Positions 42,374 through 50,141 of a stretch of 64,000 bases of DNA are shown piece by piece. The DNA comes from JAWPMT01 sp965601475. GTDB taxonomy: Bacteria > Bacteroidota > Bacteroidia > Cytophagales > Cyclobacteriaceae. Under the pieces are notes generated by a model. It worked only from the letters and a program-made list of their open reading frames with translations, made no database searches and was not told where the DNA came from. The DNA is taken from positions 6,014,001 to 6,078,000 of the forward strand of contig OZ271832.1 in NCBI GenBank assembly GCA_965601475.1, in the 5' to 3' direction. How positions within the stretch are numbered: the stretch's first letter is position 1; every line of letters starts with the position of its first letter. The position numbers were made by a program, and so were the translations under genes.

Positions 42374-44266
42374 ATGCAAAATTCTAAATATTTTATAATT
42401 GATTTCGACAGCACCTTCACACAGGTCGAGGCGCTGGATGTGTTGTGCGAAATTGCATTGGATGGCAATCCGGAAAAGGACAAAGTTCTCTCGAGGATAC
42501 AAGAAGTGACTAACGAGGGGATGGAAGGCAGAATCTCCTTCAGAGAATCTTTGGAAGAGCGAATCAATTTGCTGGAAGCACATCGCGATCATCTTCCCGA
42601 ACTGATTACCAGGCTATCCCAGCAGGTATCCAAATCCTTCCAACGCAACAGGGAATTCTTGCGGAAATATGCGAAAAACATATTTATCCTTAGTAACGGA
42701 TTCAAGGATTTCATTATACCCATTGTAAAGCAATTCGGTATTCCGGACGAAAATGTCTTTGCCAATGATTTTTTATACGATGACAGTGGTAAAATCATCG
42801 GCTTCAACAAGGACAACATCCTTTCATCAAATGGGGGAAAACCAAAACAAATACAATCGTTGAATTTACAAGGGACTGTTTTTGTTCTAGGTGATGGCTA
42901 CACTGACTACGAAATCAAAAAAGCCGGACTTGCCAATAAATTTTATGCCTTTACAGAAAACGTGAGAAGAGAGAGTATTTTATCAGAGGCGGATCATGTC
43001 GCTCCCACCCTGGATGAGGTCTTATATGTGAATAAGATGGAAAGGGCCCTATCCTATCCTAAGAATAGAATCAGGGTATTACTCCTGGAAAACATCCATC
43101 CTGATGGTATTGACAAACTCCGGGAGGAAGGTTACCAGGTTGATATCCACCCCGCTGGAATGACAGAAGAAGAGTTGTGTGAAGCGATCAGAGATGTATC
43201 CATCCTGGGAATAAGATCCAAAACGCAGGTCACCGCTAAGGTCCTGGATCATGCCAAGCGACTACATGCCATTGGAGCTTTTTGTATCGGCACGAATCAA
43301 ATAGATCTCGAAACAGCGTTGCACAAGGGAATTGCTGTCTTCAATGCACCCTTTAGCAATACCAGATCGGTCGTAGAACTGGCCATTGCGGAAATGATAT
43401 TGCTGACGCGCAACATCCCCGACAAAAGCATGGCGATGCATGAAGGGCGGTGGGAGAAGTCAGCGAAAAATAGCTTTGAAATACGTGGTAAAACACTGGG
43501 AATCATAGGTTATGGCAATATCGGATCTCAGCTGTCTGTCGTGGCGGAGGCGCTGGGTCTTAACGTCAGGTATTTCGATATCGAAGAAAAACTGGCCCTC
43601 GGCAATGCGACGCGATGTAAGACGATGTTTGAGCTGATCAGTAGCTCAGACATCATTTCGCTTCATGTCGATGGAAGGCCTGAAAACCATTGTATGATAG
43701 GCAAAGAAGAATTTGATATCATGAAGGATGGGGTGATTTTCTTGAATCTCAGCCGAGGACATGTAGTGGATATTGAAGCTCTGAGTGAACACGTGAAATC
43801 TGGCAAAATCCGTGGTGCCGGCGTTGACGTATTTCCGGAAGAACCTTTGAGTAACGATGACGAGTTTTTCTCTGATCTGCGCGGCCTGCGAAACCTCATA
43901 CTCACACCACATATCGGAGGCAGCACAACTGAGGCTCAGCAAAATATCGCTGACTTTGTCCCCTCCCGAATCATGGATTACATCAATACCGGGAGCACAT
44001 CCAACAGCGTCAATTTCCCCAATTTGGTCTTGCCCAAACTGGAAAATGCCCATCGACTCATACACATTCATGCCAATGAACCAGGTATCCTTGCCAAAAT
44101 AAACAAGACCCTGGCCGAACATTCGCTGAACATTGTTGGTCAATATTTGAAAACCAACGAATCCATTGGTTACGTAATAACAGATATAAACAAGGATTAT
44201 GAAGAAGAAGTGATCAAAGAATTGAAGCAAATCCAAGGCACAATTCGATTCAGAGTACTCTACTAG
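42374..44266 (+). CDS. Fused phosphoserine phosphatase-like / D-3-phosphoglycerate dehydrogenase with ACT domain
   Basis: About 630 residues. The N-terminal HAD domain (1-210) has all motifs: IDFDST (DxDxT), ILSNGF and GDGYTD. It looks like an active SerB-type phosphatase. The second domain (about 230-545) is a 2-hydroxyacid dehydrogenase of SerA type: LGIRSKTQVT with catalytic Arg, the Rossmann GIIGYGNIGSQ, LSRGHVVD, and the Glu/His pair in FPEEP and LTPHIGGSTTEAQ. A C-terminal ACT domain (about 555-630), HANEPGILAKINKTL, suggests feedback control by serine. With the SerC-like gene downstream, two genes could cover the whole path from 3-phosphoglycerate to serine. Start at 42374 (MQNSKYF) places the Asp motif at the usual distance. 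Confidence 0.88.
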   Translation: MQNSKYFIIDFDSTFTQVEALDVLCEIALDGNPEKDKVLSRIQEVTNEGMEGRISFRESLEERINLLEAHRDHLPELITRLSQQVSKSFQRNREFLRKYAKNIFILSNGFKDFIIPIVKQFGIPDENVFANDFLYDDSGKIIGFNKDNILSSNGGKPKQIQSLNLQGTVFVLGDGYTDYEIKKAGLANKFYAFTENVRRESILSEADHVAPTLDEVLYVNKMERALSYPKNRIRVLLLENIHPDGIDKLREEGYQVDIHPAGMTEEELCEAIRDVSILGIRSKTQVTAKVLDHAKRLHAIGAFCIGTNQIDLETALHKGIAVFNAPFSNTRSVVELAIAEMILLTRNIPDKSMAMHEGRWEKSAKNSFEIRGKTLGIIGYGNIGSQLSVVAEALGLNVRYFDIEEKLALGNATRCKTMFELISSSDIISLHVDGRPENHCMIGKEEFDIMKDGVIFLNLSRGHVVDIEALSEHVKSGKIRGAGVDVFPEEPLSNDDEFFSDLRGLRNLILTPHIGGSTTEAQQNIADFVPSRIMDYINTGSTSNSVNFPNLVLPKLENAHRLIHIHANEPGILAKINKTLAEHSLNIVGQYLKTNESIGYVITDINKDYEEEVIKELKQIQGTIRFRVLY

Positions 44267-44342
44267 TGAATTTCAAATGATGGGTACAAAATCACACCTT
44301 TTTCTAGGCAGATTCTAACATAAGGAATAGATTTACAAGGTT

Positions 44343-44741
44343 ATGAGTGTTCACCGCCAGCAGACTCCGAACTGGAAGCAACTGACCCAGACAAGGCAAT
44401 TCGACCAAATACTAAAGGATTCGAAGACAAAACCTGCGTTGATACTCAAATACCACCCCGATTCCAAAGAAAGTGAGGCTGTCAAACGAAAACTCGACGA
44501 AAGTTGGGCCATTCCATCGCAGGAGTTGGACGTCTATTTGCTGGATGTGAATCAAAATCGTAACCTTTCAAATATCGTCACGGAGGTCGCAGGAGTAGAC
44601 AATAACCTACCACAGGTGCTACTCTTTGCAGATGGCGTAACTATGTATGATGAATCAGATGAAATGATCAACTTCAAAAAGATCAAAATAGCACTGAAGA
44701 TCATCAATCGCACATTTCGTTGGATGGAAACTCGCGTGTAG
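44343..44741 (+). CDS. YtxJ/bacilliredoxin-like protein lacking cysteine
   Basis: 132 residues, cytosolic. It follows the YtxJ (DUF2847, BrxC-like) thioredoxin-fold pattern: PALILKYHPDSKES where the family has a CxxS-type site, then YLLDVNQNRNLSNIVTEVAG, NLPQVLLFADG and YDESDEMI (family: SPQxxL-x-x-x-G, SH-x-x-I). The redox Cys is replaced; the whole protein has no Cys. It lies between serBA and the serC-like gene, so it may be a regulatory or binding partner. Function uncertain. Confidence 0.7.
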   Translation: MSVHRQQTPNWKQLTQTRQFDQILKDSKTKPALILKYHPDSKESEAVKRKLDESWAIPSQELDVYLLDVNQNRNLSNIVTEVAGVDNNLPQVLLFADGVTMYDESDEMINFKKIKIALKIINRTFRWMETRV

Positions 44742-44776
44742 CCGTCCCTCCCCTGTACCTATTGATTTTTTTGTAA

Positions 44777-45847
44777 ATGAAAGTCTATTTCACACCGGGC
44801 CCTACCCAGCTTCACCATGCATATGAATTTCACCTGCGCAATGCCCTCAAAAGCCAACTAGGGAGCATTTCGCACCGTGGAGCAGAATTTCAGGCGTTGT
44901 ATCAACAAACTGAGAACGTGCTAAGGGAACTACTGGCGGTACCGGAAGATTTCACGGTCTTTTTCCTGTCTTCCGCCACGGACATCTGGGAAAGGATTTT
45001 CCAGAACCTGGTATCAGAAAGCTCCCATCATTTCGTCAATGGAGCTTTCTCAAAAAGATTCTGGGAGTTTGGTCAGCAATTGGGTAAGAATAGTACTTCA
45101 ACCGTAGCCAAGGGTAGTGCTGAGTTTGCAGACTTGTCGGTACCCGAAAATGCAGAGTTGATAGCGATAACTCAAAACGAAACCAGCATTGGTTATGCGT
45201 TTGACCCGGAAAAGCTCAAGAGCTTACGAGCCAATAACCCGGAAAAACTCATAGCACTTGATATCGTAAGCAGTGCTGTGGGCGTGCCAATTGACTTTGA
45301 TAGTATCGATATCGCCTACTTCTCCGTGCAGAAGTGCTTTGGTATGCCGGCGGGGTTGGGCGTTTGGATGTTGAATAACAGCGCCATCGAGAAAGGCCTC
45401 AAATTGGCCGAATCAGGCAATGCAACAGGTACTTACCGATCACTTCCTTCACTGCTCAAATACGCCAGCCGAAGTCAGACGCCAGAGACACCTAATGTTA
45501 TCGCGATCTATGTATTAGGCATGATTGCACAGGAAATGATCAACCGTGGACCAAGGCTCATTCAAAACGAGATTGTCTACAAAAACACCATTCTCTACCA
45601 AGCCCTTGAACAACATGGTTGGTTGCAGCCCTACATTGGTAACAAAACCAACCGGTCGAAGACAGTCATCGTCGCGGATTGTGGCCAAAGGCAGCAGGAA
45701 TTGTTAAACTATTTCGAAAAAATGAAGTTTGTCATTGGCAAAGGCTACGGGGAACACAAGGCCGATCATATTCGAATAGCAAATTTTCCGGCGCACTCCA
45801 AGGAGCACATCGAAATGATCTGCGACCACCTCGAAAAGATCGTCTAA
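44777..45847 (+). CDS. Class V aminotransferase, SerC-like phosphoserine aminotransferase
   Basis: 356 residues. PLP-dependent fold type I: start MKVYFTPGPTQL, ISHRGAEF (residues 31-38), LDIVSSAVG and the PLP lysine in FSVQKCFGMPAGLGVW (Lys186). The length and the SHR motif fit phosphoserine aminotransferase, which converts 3-phosphohydroxypyruvate to phosphoserine using glutamate. Placement after the phosphatase-dehydrogenase fusion supports that role. It is diverged from the E. coli form, so a related aminotransferase cannot be excluded. Confidence 0.82.
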   Translation: MKVYFTPGPTQLHHAYEFHLRNALKSQLGSISHRGAEFQALYQQTENVLRELLAVPEDFTVFFLSSATDIWERIFQNLVSESSHHFVNGAFSKRFWEFGQQLGKNSTSTVAKGSAEFADLSVPENAELIAITQNETSIGYAFDPEKLKSLRANNPEKLIALDIVSSAVGVPIDFDSIDIAYFSVQKCFGMPAGLGVWMLNNSAIEKGLKLAESGNATGTYRSLPSLLKYASRSQTPETPNVIAIYVLGMIAQEMINRGPRLIQNEIVYKNTILYQALEQHGWLQPYIGNKTNRSKTVIVADCGQRQQELLNYFEKMKFVIGKGYGEHKADHIRIANFPAHSKEHIEMICDHLEKIV

Positions 45848-45976
45848 AGAAGTTTCTTTTGAGTTAGTTCAAATAGATCTAAATTATAGCGGATATTGAC
45901 GGCGATTAATGTAATAATCCCAATAATATACTGAACTATATTGAGGTGAATTCCGTATTTAACCGCGACGAAAAGA

Positions 45977-45984
45977 TACCTTTG
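45977..45984 (+). promoter_or_regulatory. Possible -7 element for the universal stress protein gene
   Basis: TACCTTTG, 26 bp before the ATG at 46010. No TTG upstream at the right distance. Confidence 0.3.
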
Positions 45985-46009
45985 CAGAAAAATATTCGAA
46001 TACTCAGGC

Positions 46010-46930
46010 ATGTATAATTTCAATAGAATTTTGGTAGGTCTAGACCAGAGCAACATGGACGCACAATTGATTGATGCGGCCTGTAAACTCTGTCAGCTGT
46101 CAGGTTCCGAGGAGGTGATTTTCATGAACCTCATTAGGGATTTTCAGATGCCTGATGAACTACTGAAGCAGTTTCCTGATATCCTGGACAAAGCGCTCAA
46201 TGACCGCGAGAAAGAAATTCAGGAAGCAGTGGAAGAGCACTTCACCTGCCCCAATGTGAAGACCGAGTTCGTTGTGAGGCAAGGCCAACCTACACGGGAA
46301 ATCATGAAATACTCTGCCAATCAGAAAGTAGACCTGATCATTCTCGGAAGGAAAAAGAATAAAGATTCCACAGGTGTCATCCTCAATCGAGTGGCAAGAA
46401 GGGCGGCTACATCGTTGCTAATTCTTCCTGAGGGACACCATGTAGATTTTCAAAAAATATTGGTCCCAAGTGATTTCTCAGACTACTCAAAAATCGCACT
46501 GGAAAAGGCCATAGAATTGGGGAACAAATCCGGAACAACAGCTGAGATGGTTGTGCAAAACGTCTATCAGGTCCCAAGTGGGTATCATTATACAGGGAAG
46601 ACCTTCGATGAGTTTGCGCAGATCATGAAAGATCACGCTGAAAATGATTATGCCAAATTCACAGGCGACTTAGACTTTGGCAACCTAAAAGCAGAAGTAT
46701 TGTATTCCTTGGATAAGGATGACGACGTGATTGGCTGCATCTATGCTGAGGCTAAGCGCAAGGGTTCTGACCTGATCGTGATTGGTGCAAAAGGTAGATC
46801 CGGTGCCACCGCACTATTCATCGGCAGCAAAGCTGAGAAACTCATTCAAATCGATTCAGACGTACCTCTGCTGGTCGTTCGGCCGAAAGGCAAAAAAGCA
46901 GGGATCATTGAGTATTTGCAGGAGCTGTAG
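46010..46930 (+). CDS. Universal stress protein with two UspA domains
   Basis: 306 residues, cytosolic. Two UspA units (about 1-143 and 148-306), each starting with a beta strand then Asp (NRILVGLDQS; KILVPSDFSD). The second domain keeps the nucleotide-binding G-x2-G-x9-G(S) pattern in GAKGRSGATALFIGS; the first is degenerate (GRKKNKDSTGVIL). Typical ATP-binding stress protein of this phylum. Its 3' end overlaps the convergent MarR gene by 26 bp. Confidence 0.92.
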   Translation: MYNFNRILVGLDQSNMDAQLIDAACKLCQLSGSEEVIFMNLIRDFQMPDELLKQFPDILDKALNDREKEIQEAVEEHFTCPNVKTEFVVRQGQPTREIMKYSANQKVDLIILGRKKNKDSTGVILNRVARRAATSLLILPEGHHVDFQKILVPSDFSDYSKIALEKAIELGNKSGTTAEMVVQNVYQVPSGYHYTGKTFDEFAQIMKDHAENDYAKFTGDLDFGNLKAEVLYSLDKDDDVIGCIYAEAKRKGSDLIVIGAKGRSGATALFIGSKAEKLIQIDSDVPLLVVRPKGKKAGIIEYLQEL

Positions 46931-47384
46931 TCACTCCCCGTCTCATTTTGTCGAGAAGCAGATTCAGCTGAGCACATTCGTCTTCATTCAGGGCTTTGGA
47001 GCTTTCTTGCCACTGCGCCATTTCAACATCCATGAGCTTCAGGAGCGCCAAACCCTGATCGGAGATAAACACATCCACAGCTCTTCGATCCGAAGGACAC
47101 TGCTTTCGAATAACCAAACCCTTGGATTCCAGCTTGTCAACGATCCGCGAGGCATTGCTGCTCTTATCAAGCATGCGGTCGATAAGCAAGTTCACCGTCG
47201 AAGGCTGAGGATACTGCCCTCGCAAAATCCGTAGGATATTGAATTGGGGAGTCGTTAGCCCATGCTTCTTGAAGAGACCTTGATGTTGCTGATTGAGCCA
47301 GCCATTGGTGAAAATTACGTTGACCACCGCCTTGCTATACTCGGAAGTGAACCTTTCTTGCTTGATATCTTCTTCTAATCCCAC
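46905..47384 (-). CDS. MarR-family transcriptional regulator
   Basis: 159 residues with a winged helix: GLTTPQFNILRILRGQYPQPSTVNLLIDRMLDKSS in the recognition part, and KLESKGLVIRKQCPSDRRAVDVFIS as the wing with the conserved DRR. Flanking helices provide dimerisation. Ligand and targets unknown. Genes next to it: a stress protein (convergent, overlapping) and the ECF sigma operon (divergent). A near-palindrome ACATT-T-AATGT at 47404-47414 in the divergent spacer could be its operator. Confidence 0.88.
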   Translation of the reverse strand: MGLEEDIKQERFTSEYSKAVVNVIFTNGWLNQQHQGLFKKHGLTTPQFNILRILRGQYPQPSTVNLLIDRMLDKSSNASRIVDKLESKGLVIRKQCPSDRRAVDVFISDQGLALLKLMDVEMAQWQESSKALNEDECAQLNLLLDKMRRGVTTAPANTQ

Positions 47385-47403
47385 AATAAATTAATTTACA
47401 GCA

Positions 47404-47414
47404 ACATTTAATGT
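47404..47414. promoter_or_regulatory. Possible operator in the marR/ECF divergent spacer
   Basis: ACATT/AATGT arms around one base, 20-30 bp upstream of the MarR start codon. Short and AT-rich, so chance is possible. Confidence 0.25.
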
Positions 47415-47473
47415 AACGACATTGAAATTGATCTTGTTCATATTCGACCTAAACTTCTCCAAATAATTAAATC

Positions 47474-47481
47474 TACCTTTG
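47474..47481 (+). promoter_or_regulatory. Possible -7 element for the ECF sigma operon
   Basis: TACCTTTG, 52 bp before the TTG start codon. No -33 TTG at the usual distance. Confidence 0.3.
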
Positions 47482-47532
47482 ATTAAACCTAAGGCAGCTT
47501 TCTGAGTCAAAGGCTGACTACTACCTGAATTC

Positions 47533-48072
47533 TTGGAAGAATCGTTCATCATCGAAAAGATCAAAGACCCTGAAACACGGCGATACGGATTCAATCTGTT
47601 GACGCGTGAATATCAGGAACGGGTGTATTGGCATGTTCGAAAGATGGTGATCGATCATGAAGACGCCAATGATCTCGTCCAGGAAATCTTCTTGAAAGTC
47701 TGGAAAAACCTTGACCGCTTTCGAGAAGAATCCAGACTGTTCACCTGGATTTACAGAATTGCCACTAATGAATGCCTCAATTTTCTCAATAAAAAGAAAA
47801 AGAAATTCCTCATAGCCTGGCACGATGTAAATGCAGAGTTGAATCAGAAAATGGATGCGAACCCGCTAGTTGATGGTGACGAAGTCGAAATCATTTTGCA
47901 AAAAGCGATACTGACTCTTCCGGACAAGCAACGCGTAGTTTTCAATATGAAGTATTTTGATAATCTGAAATTTGATGAAATTGCCGAAATAACGAATACG
48001 AGTGTCGGAGCACTCAAGGCCAGCTATCACCTGGCTGTGAAAAAGATAGAAAAATATGTGAATGAACGTTAA
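47533..48072 (+). CDS. ECF-type RNA polymerase sigma factor
   Basis: 179 residues. Region 2 shows DHEDANDLVQEIFLKVWKNL and FRxxSRLFTWIYRIATNECLNFL. Region 4 is LTLPDKQRVVFNMKYFDNLKFDEIAEIT and SVGALKASYHLAVKKIEKY. The frame has TTG as its only start after an in-frame stop. It heads an operon with a membrane protein, a Spy-like protein and a beta-barrel protein, which suggests an envelope-stress role (inference). Confidence 0.93.
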   Translation: MEESFIIEKIKDPETRRYGFNLLTREYQERVYWHVRKMVIDHEDANDLVQEIFLKVWKNLDRFREESRLFTWIYRIATNECLNFLNKKKKKFLIAWHDVNAELNQKMDANPLVDGDEVEIILQKAILTLPDKQRVVFNMKYFDNLKFDEIAEITNTSVGALKASYHLAVKKIEKYVNER

Positions 48073-48103
48073 ACCCATGGGCAACCCTGTTGTCTAAAGC
48101 AAA

Positions 48104-48553
48104 ATGAAAAACGTAGATCTCGAAAAAGACAAACCTGTAAAACATCCATTTGTGGTGCCCGAAGGCTATTTCGAGGAACTCAATGACGCCATCCTCAACA
48201 GCACTGCTACGCCTGAACGGTCTTCAAGCCGCAGTTGGTTGGAGGTTTACTTGCTTCGGTGGCCTGCTGCCGTAGCATTGGCAAGCCTGGTGCTGGTTGC
48301 GGGGTTTTTCATTTTCGAAACGGGGAATGGTCAGCAAGAGGATTGGCTTGCTGGCATTTCAGATGACGAGATTATCAGCTACCTGGCCACTTACGAACTC
48401 ACTGAGCAGGAGCTTATCTCGGTACTTGAAGCTTCCGATATTGACCAGCTGTGGTTAGAGGAGGAAGCGCTTGAAGATCTGGAGATACCTGAAGACGATA
48501 TCGAAGATTTGTACTTACAATATCAAACCACGGAGGAATTACTGGAAATATGA
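48104..48553 (+). CDS. Single-pass membrane protein, candidate anti-sigma factor
   Basis: 149 residues: an N-terminal cytosolic part of about 50 residues with HPFVVPEGYFEELND, one membrane helix (about 52-70, AAVALASLVLVAGFFIF), then an extremely acidic periplasmic tail (DDEIISYLATYE, LEEEALEDLEIPEDDIEDL). The VPEGYFE motif is common to Bacteroidetes proteins encoded right after ECF sigma genes. The zinc-binding anti-sigma motif is absent. It overlaps the next gene by 4 bp. Confidence 0.75.
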   Translation: MKNVDLEKDKPVKHPFVVPEGYFEELNDAILNSTATPERSSSRSWLEVYLLRWPAAVALASLVLVAGFFIFETGNGQQEDWLAGISDDEIISYLATYELTEQELISVLEASDIDQLWLEEEALEDLEIPEDDIEDLYLQYQTTEELLEI

Positions 48554-49038
48554 AAAGGTGGACCATACTATGTATTGGCATATTGGGGTTGTACTTGTCT
48601 GCCGCCTCTCAGTCAGAAGAGATTAAGGACCGAATTGAGAGCAGAAAAATCGCACTAATTACCAAAGAACTGGATCTGAGTCCGGAACAGGCTGAGAAAT
48701 TCTGGCCCATCTATCGCGAATACGATCAACGCCGATCATCCATTCACAAGGAATTTGCCGATCAGCGGCGAAACTTCAATGCTAAAACGGCAACCGACGA
48801 AGAGACCAGAAAAATGATCGACTTTGGATTGAAAGTGAAGGAACGACAGCTCAACCTGGAACGGGAATACAGTGACCGCATGCGTAAAGTCCTTACGGAT
48901 CGACAACTTTTGAACCTAAGAAGGACTGAGGAAGAATTCAAACAAATGCTATTGGAGCGAGTCAGACAAAGAAGACAGCAAGTGGAACGAAATCGACAGC
49001 AGAATGACAACCTGAAGAATCGTCGGAGAAATAACTAA
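48550..49038 (+). CDS. Periplasmic Spy/CpxP-like protein (LTxxQ-type)
   Basis: 162 residues with a signal peptide (MKRWTILCIGILGLYLSAAS). All helical and highly charged. LDLSPEQAEKFWPIYREYD stands in the place of the LTxxQ motif, with a second copy-like VLTDRQLLNLRRTEEEF. The C-terminal tail is Arg/Gln/Asn-rich (RQRRQQVERNRQQN). Spy/CpxP proteins are periplasmic chaperones or metal-sensing regulators. ATGA overlap with the gene before it. Confidence 0.82.
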   Translation: MKRWTILCIGILGLYLSAASQSEEIKDRIESRKIALITKELDLSPEQAEKFWPIYREYDQRRSSIHKEFADQRRNFNAKTATDEETRKMIDFGLKVKERQLNLEREYSDRMRKVLTDRQLLNLRRTEEEFKQMLLERVRQRRQQVERNRQQNDNLKNRRRNN

Positions 49039-49055
49039 CGCCCTACCCTACCTGA

Positions 49056-50087
49056 ATGCGTACTTTCCTGTTGTTCGTCCTGGGGGCTTTCGTAGCCCTG
49101 CAATTGCGTGCACAAGACACCCTGAGTCTTGATGAGCAATGGGCTTTGCTGGAAGCGGAATTAGACTCATTTGCAATATTCAACGCCTTAGACAGTCTAC
49201 TCACCGCCAAAGCCGAGGTTCCTTCCGAAGTGAACCTGCGGATAAGCTACAACAGCAACATCACCAGTGCAGGACGCAACTATGGTATCAATCAGCATGG
49301 CATTGCCCCAGGCATCGCTTATTACGACAAGACGGGATTGTGGGCAGATGTAAGCGGCTATTGGAATAGTGAAGCAGAGCCTCAATACAATCTCACGATC
49401 ATATCCGGCGGGTACCTGGACTTCTTCCAACCCAAGTGGTCCTATGGCTTATCCTATGAAAGATGGATTTTTCATGACAGTGAAGCTCTGTTCGAAAACA
49501 GCATGGGCGCTTCAACATCATACAACTTCGGCCCCATTTCGGCCAATTTGGACTATTCTTTTCTATTCGGTTCTGAAACCGCCAATCGATTCATCGGAAG
49601 CCTCTATGGCAACATCAACACAAAGGCCTGGTGGATCTTCGATCGCATTAGCGTGAATCCCACCGCCACGTTGATAGTCGGCAACGACAATGTCACGACA
49701 TTCAACCTCTCAACCAATGAACGACTTACTGAATTGTTTCTCCTGACCCAGCTGGATTCCGAAGAATTGGACACGCTTTTGGTCAATGCGGTACTCAGTG
49801 GGAGATTGACCAGAGATGAAGCGCAACAAATTCGAAGGCGAATCCGCAACCTGAGTGATGAAGAACTCGACAGACTTATGGAAGCTGTCTTTATTGAGGA
49901 TAGCGAAAGCGTTTTCAGTGTACTCAACTACAGTTTCAGTCTACCCGTGACACTCTCAGCCAAGAAATTCTTCCTTATGCTGGCTTATACTTACAGCATT
50001 CCTGTGAAACTTCCAGGAGAGGAGGTTACCCTGGACCCCATCGGCTATTTCTCTATCTCATTTAATTACAGGCTACCAACAAAATAA
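49056..50087 (+). CDS. Predicted outer-membrane beta-barrel protein
   Basis: 343 residues with a signal peptide ending LQLRAQ. After a helical stretch, most of the sequence alternates polar and hydrophobic residues with many Tyr/Trp/Phe (SYNSNITSAGRN, YKxSYERWIFHD-like), as in porin-like barrels. An insert near residues 230-275 is charged and helical (LTRDEAQQIRRRIRNLSDEEL). It ends with FSISFNYRLPTK. Not recognised as a known family. Last gene of the ECF sigma operon, 17 bp after the Spy-like gene. Confidence 0.7.
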   Translation: MRTFLLFVLGAFVALQLRAQDTLSLDEQWALLEAELDSFAIFNALDSLLTAKAEVPSEVNLRISYNSNITSAGRNYGINQHGIAPGIAYYDKTGLWADVSGYWNSEAEPQYNLTIISGGYLDFFQPKWSYGLSYERWIFHDSEALFENSMGASTSYNFGPISANLDYSFLFGSETANRFIGSLYGNINTKAWWIFDRISVNPTATLIVGNDNVTTFNLSTNERLTELFLLTQLDSEELDTLLVNAVLSGRLTRDEAQQIRRRIRNLSDEELDRLMEAVFIEDSESVFSVLNYSFSLPVTLSAKKFFLMLAYTYSIPVKLPGEEVTLDPIGYFSISFNYRLPTK

Positions 50088-50101
50088 TCAGGGGAAAAAG
50101 C

Positions 50102-50109
50102 TAGTTTTG
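50102..50109 (+). promoter_or_regulatory. Possible -7 element for pyrG
   Basis: TAGTTTTG, 33 bp before the pyrG ATG; the -33 element is not visible. Confidence 0.3.
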
Positions 50110-50141
50110 CATCCCGTAACTTTATCTAGCGCCTTCATTTT

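Noticed and set aside
42331..42567. Upstream start for the hydrolase at 42567
   Set aside because: It would overlap serBA and put 79 residues before the signal peptide.
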